From positions 124,001 through 188,000 of the forward strand of contig NZ_BDAX01000006.1 of assembly GCF_001612665.1 (NCBI RefSeq): a DNA stretch of 64,000 bases, read 5' to 3'. Position 1 is the first letter of the stretch. Every line of letters begins with the position of its first letter. The translations under genes were made by a program, and so were the position numbers. Origin of the DNA: Nocardia alba NBRC 108234 (GTDB taxonomy: Bacteria > Actinomycetota > Actinomycetes > Mycobacteriales > Mycobacteriaceae). Shown here piece after piece: positions 59,801-64,000 of this stretch. The notes beneath the pieces are model-generated. The model had not been told where the DNA came from, ran no database searches, and was given only the letters and a program-made list of their open reading frames with translations.

Positions 59801-62800
59801 GAGGCGCGCGCCGGTCGCGCTGTGCGCGGACGGCGATTCGGCGCCGTCTTCGACAGCGAAGGGGTCGGCGATGAAGCGCGCGGCGGTGAGGGCGGGACGC
59901 TGGTGGTAGCCGCGGGCGAGTTGGATGCCACCGAGATAGAGCTCGCCGGTGACGCCCTCGGGGACCGGGCGAAGGCGCTCGTCGAGGATCAGTGCGCGGA
60001 CGCCGCGGATCGGGCCGCCCATGTGGACGGGCTCGTCCGGCTGCAACGCGTCACTGATGGCGGTCATGACGGTGGTCTCGGTGGGACCGTAGCCGTTGTG
60101 GAAGCGCCGCTGCGGCAGCGTGTTCCAGCGTGCGGCCAGGTCGGCGGGTACGTGCTCACCGCCGACGATGAGGGCGCGCAGCCCGGGGATGCCGTCGGGG
60201 TCGAGGGTGGCCAGGACCGACGGGGTCAGGAAGGTGTGGGTGACGCCCTCGGTACGGATCAATTCGGCCAGCTCGGTGCCGCCGACGGATCCGGCGGGCG
60301 CGACCACCAGGGTGCCCCCGCCGCCGAGGGCGAGCAGCAGCTCCAGCATCGACGCGTCGAACGACGGGGAAGCGAAAGCCAGTGCGCGCGTCGATGAGTC
60401 GAGGCGATAGCGCTGCTTCTGCTCGGCACAGAAGTTGGCGAGCCCGGCATGGGTCACGACGACGCCCTTGGGCAGCCCGGTCGAGCCGGAGGTGTAGATC
60501 ATGTACGCGGCGTTGCCGGTGCGCGGCGGGGCGAGCAGTTCGATCTCACGCAGGGTGACGGTGGCGTAGCCGCCGATCTCGGCGGCGAAGGCCCGATCGT
60601 CGAGCACGACCCAGCCGCCTTCACCGTCCAGCGCGGGCAATTCGGCGACTTCGGCGGCGAGGGTGATGCCGAAGACGGCGCCGGAGTCGGTGACCATGTG
60701 GCTGATCCGCTCGGCCGGGTAGCCCGGGTCGACCGGCACGATCACCGCGCCGGTGCGCGCGATCGCCCAGACCGCGAGCACCGATTCGACCGAGCGTCGG
60801 ATTGCCACGGCGACAGCGACTTCCGGCCCGGCGCCGCGGGCGATCAGGCCGCGCGCCAGCTGGTTGGCGGCGGCATCGAGTGCGGTGTAGGTGAATCCGC
60901 GCCCGCCGCCGCGCAGGGCGATGCCGGTCGGATCGGCGCGCACCGCGTCGTCCATCAACTGCGCGAGGGTGCGTTCCGGCTCGGCGGCCGGGCCCGCGAA
61001 CGTGATGCTCGCGCGGAATTCGGCGGGGTCGAGCAGGTCGATGTCACCGACGGCCAGCTCGGGCTCGGCGGCGACAGCGGTGAGCAGACGGACGAAGCGC
61101 TCGCCGAAACCGCGCACTGTCTCGTCATCGAACAGGTCTGTCGCGTAGGCGAATTCGGCGTGCATGCCGCCGTTGTCCTGCTGCTCGCGCACGGTGAGCA
61201 GCAGGTCGAACTTGGCCTCGGCGGTGCGCGCGTCCAGAGCGCCCACCGTGATTCCCGGCAGCTCGAAGGCGACCGGAGCGAGGTTCTCGAACGACAGCGC
61301 CACCTGGAACAGCGGATGCCTGCCCGCCGACCGCGCGGGTTGGATCGCGTCGACCACCCGCTCGAACGGGACGTCGGCATGGGCGAAGGCGCGCAGATCG
61401 GTGTCGCGGGTCCGCGTCAGCAGCGCGGTGAACGGATCGCTCTCGGTGATCCGGCTGCGCAGCACCAGGGTGTTGACGAACATGCCGACCAGATCGTCGA
61501 GCTCACGGGCGCCGCGGCCCGCGATCGGGGTCCCGATGGCGACGTCGTCGGTGCCGGACAGGCGGGCGAGCAGCACCGCGAGTGCGGCCTGCACGACCAT
61601 GAACACCGTCACGCCCTGCGCGCGGGCCAGCCCGGCGAGCTCGGCGTGCAGTGCGGCGTCGATCTCGAAGGAGCTGGTGGCGCCCGCGAAGGACTGCACC
61701 GCCGGACGCGCACGATCGGCGGGGAGCGCGATCTCCTCGGGCAGACCGGCGAGCTCCTGCTGCCAGTAGGCCAGCTGGGCGGCGGCTACGGAGGCGGGGT
61801 CGGCTTCGTCGCCGAGCGAATCTCGCTGCCACACCGCGTAATCGGCGTATTGCAGCGGCAGCGGCGACCACGCGGGCTGTGAGCCGGCCGTGCGCGCGGT
61901 GTAGGCGAGGACGAGGTCGCGGGTGAGCGGACCCATGGAGAAACCGTCGGCGCTGATGTGGTGGGCGACGAACACCAGGACGTGGTCGTCGGCGCCCAGC
62001 CGCAGCAGCCGCAACCGGACGGGCGGTTCGGCCGTGACGTCGAACCCGGTGGCGACGATGTCGCGCACCGCGGCGACGAGGTCGGCCGTGGCGACCTCGA
62101 CGGGCGTCAGGTCGACGCGCATCCCATCGGGGGCGAGCACATCCTGGAACGGCATATCCGCGCGAACTTCCGCGGAACCCGACTCGTTCGAGCCCGTGAG
62201 CTCGCCCGAGGCGGAAGAGCTCGCGCGCGACACCGGGTAACGGGTTCGCAGGACCTCGTGCCGGGCGAACAGGTCGGCCACGGCCAGGCGCAGAGCGGAC
62301 AGATCGAGGTCGCCGGTGAGGCGGATCGCGGCCGGGATGTTGTAGACGGTCGCGTCGGGATCGAGCCGGTTGAGCAGCCACATGCGCTGCTGTGCCAGCG
62401 ACAACGGCACCCGTCGCGGACGCGGTCCGGCGAGTAGCCGCGGTGCGGCGGCCTCGTCCGAGCGGTGCACGCGCAGCGCGAGATCGGCCACCGTCGGCGC
62501 TTCGAACAGCAACCGAACGCCGACCGTACGATCGAGCGCCGTCCCGATCCGGGCCGCCGCCCTGGTGGCGAGCAGCGAGTTGCCGCCGAGGGCGAAGAAG
62601 TCGTCGTCGGCGCCCACGGAGGCGACGCCGAGTATCTCGCCGTAGACCTGCGCGACCACCTGTTCGGTGGGGGTGGCCGGGGCGCGGAAGGCGGCGGCCT
62701 CGAAGACCGGCGCGGGCAATGCCTTTCGATCCAGCTTGCCGTTGACGGTGTAGGGCAACTCGTCGAGGACCACGAAGGCGTCGGGCACAAGGTAGGTCGG

Positions 62801-64000
62801 CAGCTTGTCGCCCAGCGCGGACTTCAACTGCGCGACATCGAGATCCGCGCCGACCACGTAGGCCACGAGCCGATCACCGAAATGGGCATCGGAACGAGCG
62901 AGGACCGCGGCCCGAGCCACCCCGGCCAGCCCGAGCAGCACGGCTTCCACCTCGCCTGGCTCCACCCGGAAGCCGCGAATCTTCACCTGGAAGTCACTGC
63001 GGCCCAGGTAGATCAGCCCACCGCCGGACAGCCCGGTCGTGCGCGGGGTGCGCGCGACCAGGTCGCCGGTGCGGTACATCCGGGCGCCGGGTTCGAAGGG
63101 ATCGGCGACGAAGCGATCGGCAGTCTGGGCCGCCCTGCGCAGGTAACCGCGCGCCAACTGGATGCCGCCGAGATACAGCTCTCCCCTGATGCCGGGGGCG
63201 ACCGGCCGCAGACGCTCGTCGAGCACGTAGACGCGGCTGTTCCATTCGGGGGTGCCGATCGGCACGGTCAGCACGTCGGCGGCGGTGACCCGGTGGTCGG
63301 TGATCGAGACGGCGGCCTCGGTGGGACCGTACAGATTGTCGATCCTGGTGTCGGGCAGCACCGTCAGCAGGCGCTGCGCGAGCGCCGCGGGCAGGGCTTC
63401 GCCGATCGCGAGGATTCGGGTCAAGGGCACGATATTGCGCTGGTCGTGCGCGGCGGACTCCCAGTATCCCGACAGCGCGTCGAGCAGCGAGGGCACCGCC
63501 GTCAGGGTGGTGACCCCGGCATCGGTGATCAGGGCGTCCAGGTAGGCGGGGTCGCGGTGGCCGTCGGGGGCGGCGATCACCAGTCGGCCACCGCAGACGG
63601 CGGCGGACCAGAACTCCCAGACCGACAGGTCGAACGTGGCGGGAGTCTTCAGCAGGAACACATCGGCGGCATCGGTACCGAATTCACCGCGTAGCCACTG
63701 CAATTGGTTGATCACCGCGGCGTGCGGCACCGCCACGCCCTTGGGGCGGCCGGTGGAACCGGAGGTGAAGATGACGTAGGCGGTGTTGTCCGGGTGCAGC
63801 GGCGCACGACGGTCGGCGTCGGTGATCGGACCGGGGTCGGCGGCGGCGATCACCGGGTGGTCGACTCGCACCAGCGGCGCGGCGTCGGTCCGGAAACCGT
63901 TGGTGAGCACGCAGATCGGGGCCGCCGTGTGCAGGATGTAGTCGGTGCGATCGGCGGGCTGATCGGGGTCGATCGGCACGTAGGCCCCGCCCGACCTGGT
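53867..64000 (-). CDS. multimodular NRPS, C-terminal three modules with thioesterase (partial)
   Basis: 3377 residues are visible; the protein continues beyond 64000, where the frame is open in an adenylation domain (GGAYVPIDPD). Visible order: partial A, T (ALGGNSLLATR), C (HHISADGFS), A (YTSGSTGLPKG, HNGYGPTETTV), T (ALGGDSITAIQ), a degenerate epimerase-like domain, C (SHHILIDGWST, TPLQSGMLFHAL), A (HTSGSTGTPKG), T (ELGGNSLVATK) and a thioesterase (GWSLGGVLAHA, Asp in LDSHPD, His in VVHDQM). All three A domains keep the Asp expected for alpha-amino acids. The thioesterase releases the final peptide. Function unknown; no matching known product can be named. Its last module ends just before the Ag85-like gene. 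Confidence 0.93.
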   Translation of the reverse strand, partial: TRSGGAYVPIDPDQPADRTDYILHTAAPICVLTNGFRTDAAPLVRVDHPVIAAADPGPITDADRRAPLHPDNTAYVIFTSGSTGRPKGVAVPHAAVINQLQWLRGEFGTDAADVFLLKTPATFDLSVWEFWSAAVCGGRLVIAAPDGHRDPAYLDALITDAGVTTLTAVPSLLDALSGYWESAAHDQRNIVPLTRILAIGEALPAALAQRLLTVLPDTRIDNLYGPTEAAVSITDHRVTAADVLTVPIGTPEWNSRVYVLDERLRPVAPGIRGELYLGGIQLARGYLRRAAQTADRFVADPFEPGARMYRTGDLVARTPRTTGLSGGGLIYLGRSDFQVKIRGFRVEPGEVEAVLLGLAGVARAAVLARSDAHFGDRLVAYVVGADLDVAQLKSALGDKLPTYLVPDAFVVLDELPYTVNGKLDRKALPAPVFEAAAFRAPATPTEQVVAQVYGEILGVASVGADDDFFALGGNSLLATRAAARIGTALDRTVGVRLLFEAPTVADLALRVHRSDEAAAPRLLAGPRPRRVPLSLAQQRMWLLNRLDPDATVYNIPAAIRLTGDLDLSALRLAVADLFARHEVLRTRYPVSRASSSASGELTGSNESGSAEVRADMPFQDVLAPDGMRVDLTPVEVATADLVAAVRDIVATGFDVTAEPPVRLRLLRLGADDHVLVFVAHHISADGFSMGPLTRDLVLAYTARTAGSQPAWSPLPLQYADYAVWQRDSLGDEADPASVAAAQLAYWQQELAGLPEEIALPADRARPAVQSFAGATSSFEIDAALHAELAGLARAQGVTVFMVVQAALAVLLARLSGTDDVAIGTPIAGRGARELDDLVGMFVNTLVLRSRITESDPFTALLTRTRDTDLRAFAHADVPFERVVDAIQPARSAGRHPLFQVALSFENLAPVAFELPGITVGALDARTAEAKFDLLLTVREQQDNGGMHAEFAYATDLFDDETVRGFGERFVRLLTAVAAEPELAVGDIDLLDPAEFRASITFAGPAAEPERTLAQLMDDAVRADPTGIALRGGGRGFTYTALDAAANQLARGLIARGAGPEVAVAVAIRRSVESVLAVWAIARTGAVIVPVDPGYPAERISHMVTDSGAVFGITLAAEVAELPALDGEGGWVVLDDRAFAAEIGGYATVTLREIELLAPPRTGNAAYMIYTSGSTGLPKGVVVTHAGLANFCAEQKQRYRLDSSTRALAFASPSFDASMLELLLALGGGGTLVVAPAGSVGGTELAELIRTEGVTHTFLTPSVLATLDPDGIPGLRALIVGGEHVPADLAARWNTLPQRRFHNGYGPTETTVMTAISDALQPDEPVHMGGPIRGVRALILDERLRPVPEGVTGELYLGGIQLARGYHQRPALTAARFIADPFAVEDGAESPSAHSATGARLYRTGDLVRRRGEVLEFVGRNDFQVKIRGLRIELGEIDAVLADAPGVSWVATLGRDNGAGSTMLVSYVLAEQGSRLDTAELTALAARVLPDYMVPAAIVVLDEIPLTPVGKLDRRALPDPIAVRGEYRPPRTSVEKTIARVIADVLAHERVGLDDDFFALGGDSITAIQVVSRATTAGVILRPRDLFDARTVAALAERAEVAAMPSVASATLPLTATAAQLTEAGEAAVEPRAVLLEVPADCPDDAVAATVAAVMSQHPMLWALLDRTGDTPVLRIPPPDERIGDAFRRLDSEDGESSLPVDDIVAAAAAALDPDEGRNIHFVLTGDAGSATTLIVVANALVLDENSWRAVVDQLTTAWSRGRHAAPAAPDAGLGELVRHLAAYPSTAAARAERAYWHRAIRSRADESTDLHLRNRVSLSITGEGTTAVRTVADAYRATLDEVLLTAAALALHTGAETAVARAIGTVVRLRADQRLLGGPDVDNVVGGFTTDYPLALRLDGIDVADALVGGPAAGTALAQIKELRRAVPAHGAGFGLLRYLDADSADSVRTLDRGRFAVRMRDLRPARVHTDVAADDLALVLTVDVTDDGLVARFDYATAVLTADAVKTFAEHWIRALGGLAEHGLRPGAGGFTPSDFPLVRLGQTELTRLVRRYPQLSDVWPVTPLQSGMLFHALLAENSVDPYITQFVLDLDLSVDAERLHQAAQTVLDRHDNLRVAFASDAAGTPLQVVLDDIDVPWRVVDAVSDAAYQRIRAADLVAHFDMATAPLLRFTLVRTAETAHLLVTSHHILIDGWSTPLLLQELLTAYVVGGRSRHLPKVAPYRDYLAWLVGQDLEAARTAWRTALTGLAEPTPLAPVDQGREIATGTGETGFALAPADTAALSRLAASLGVTVNTVVQAAWGLLIARLVDRDDVVFGATVSGRPAELDGVEHMVGLFLNAIPVRVRLRPGDTVAELLRELQDGQAALLDHHYLGLGEIQEIAGIDALFDSLVVFESFPVDREGLAQAASGSAAVTGMDAANGTHYPLTVQVVADEQLRVSVKYLRDVFGEDTANALAQRFSMLLARFVADPQARIAEIDVLLAEERATLAAVNATDAPELLDEATLLSLFDAQVGRTPQAIALIDGETTYTYAQFDERARGLAAALRARGAAPETLVAVAMRRGIDLVTAIYAVLRTGAAYVPVDPDHPAERTERVLASAAPICVLAAADFTTTSDIPVVDIATVSGEVADLDLPKADNLAYVIHTSGSTGTPKGVMLTHRQLVNQFRWAQRTYPHGPGEVVLHKTPATFDISTWELLWPLQTGATVVIAAPDGHRDPAYLAEVITEHAVTTVHFVPSMLDAFLADRDPGEFGSLRRVFAAGEALSSATARRFAQVLPAAALVNWYGPAEATVVTAAQVEAGSAVSIPIGIPVANTRVHVLDRQLRPVPPGTAGELYLEGVQLARGYLGAPTLTAERFVAHPGGGRLYRTGDVVRWTTDETLEYLGRSDFQVKLRGQRIELGEVEAVLRDHHSVRHAAVALVHGPTGDRLVGYIVPTETPVAPARPSTRPEGYSIETGSTADVFDQVALLAHARAALPSYMVPATVVIMQSLPLNASGKLDRNALPVPAFTTRAYRPPTTPLQRAVAEVYAEVLGAGKVGLDDDFFELGGNSLVATKAISRLRTRVGAEVRVQWFFTDATVAALAERIDATQSAAGDHDLASDLESDDALGVLLTIRNRVPHGTEAGGALFCIHPMYGLSWCYAGLAQYIPARRPIFGLQSPALSEAGYLPGTLAEMARRYAAEIRTQQPHGPYRLMGWSLGGVLAHAVATELQAAGEQVSLLAMLDSHPDIDVPDFHTAVRDALAELGVDISAALPAAGVRELSEDALAALHAIIPANMAVLTPERVRRIYRSAVRSAELIAEHRPAVFRGRLEYFSALGHEAAAANWAPYVDGAVRDRPVAVVHDQMTSPQALAEIGPRLAELLDAGDRAAGAR

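Overview
The window is GC-rich actinobacterial DNA, most likely from Nocardia. The main evidence is an almost complete set of nocobactin (mycobactin-type siderophore) genes in the nbtA-nbtE / nbtG / nbtH arrangement, IdeR-type iron boxes, IrtAB-like importers, a drrABC-type exporter and an antigen-85-like esterase. No tRNA, rRNA, CRISPR array or insertion sequence was recognised.

Layout. (1) 1-1124, minus strand: start of the spc ribosomal operon (rplN, rplX, rplE cut by the window edge). (2) 1325-5730: a divergent pair around an iron box. A BacA/SbmA-like ABC transporter faces a siderophore-binding lipoprotein, which is followed 38 bp later by a SagB/McbC-type azoline oxidase. (3) 5831-7649: a YbaB-family protein, a TNT-domain (NAD+-glycohydrolase-like) toxin whose reading frame is broken, and an overlapping small gene that is probably its immunity factor. 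(4) 7735-30887: the siderophore locus. It holds nbtE, nbtD, nbtC, nbtB, nbtA (minus), nbtH (plus), nbtG (minus), a stand-alone siderophore-interacting reductase and alaA (plus), and irtB/irtA (minus). (5) 31070-36904, plus strand: a small gene, a glycolipid-binding-like protein, an RluA pseudouridine synthase, a CPBP protease, an SDR and a DUF2637-like membrane/HTH protein. (6) 37046-42287, minus strand: the S10 ribosomal operon, rpsJ to rpsQ. (7) 42845-46756, plus strand: a DUF4442 hotdog protein, a NatAB-like ABC transporter and a lycopene-cyclase-like flavoprotein. (8) 46816-64000: drrC/drrB/drrA (minus), an unusual aldehyde-dehydrogenase homologue (plus), a double-TetR regulator (minus), an Ag85-like esterase (minus) and the last three modules of a large NRPS that runs off the right edge.

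How it works together. NbtB (KS) and NbtC (AT-KR-ACP) supply the beta-hydroxyacyl unit. NbtD and NbtE are NRPSs for the two lysine-derived parts, and NbtE ends in an epimerase. NbtG hydroxylates lysine, NbtH acylates it, and NbtA is an editing thioesterase. The Fe-siderophore would be taken up through the lipoprotein and IrtAB and reduced by the separate SIP protein. Five IdeR-like boxes lie at 3279, 23018, 25107, 25152 and 30932. The starter NRPS (NbtF/MbtB type), salicylate synthase (NbtS), salicylate ligase (NbtT) and any MbtH-like protein are not in the window. The most interesting inference is that the oxidase behind the iron-box-controlled lipoprotein makes the oxazole that distinguishes nocobactin from mycobactin. 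The whole iron locus sits between the two ribosomal operons, a site that also carries extra genes in mycobacteria.
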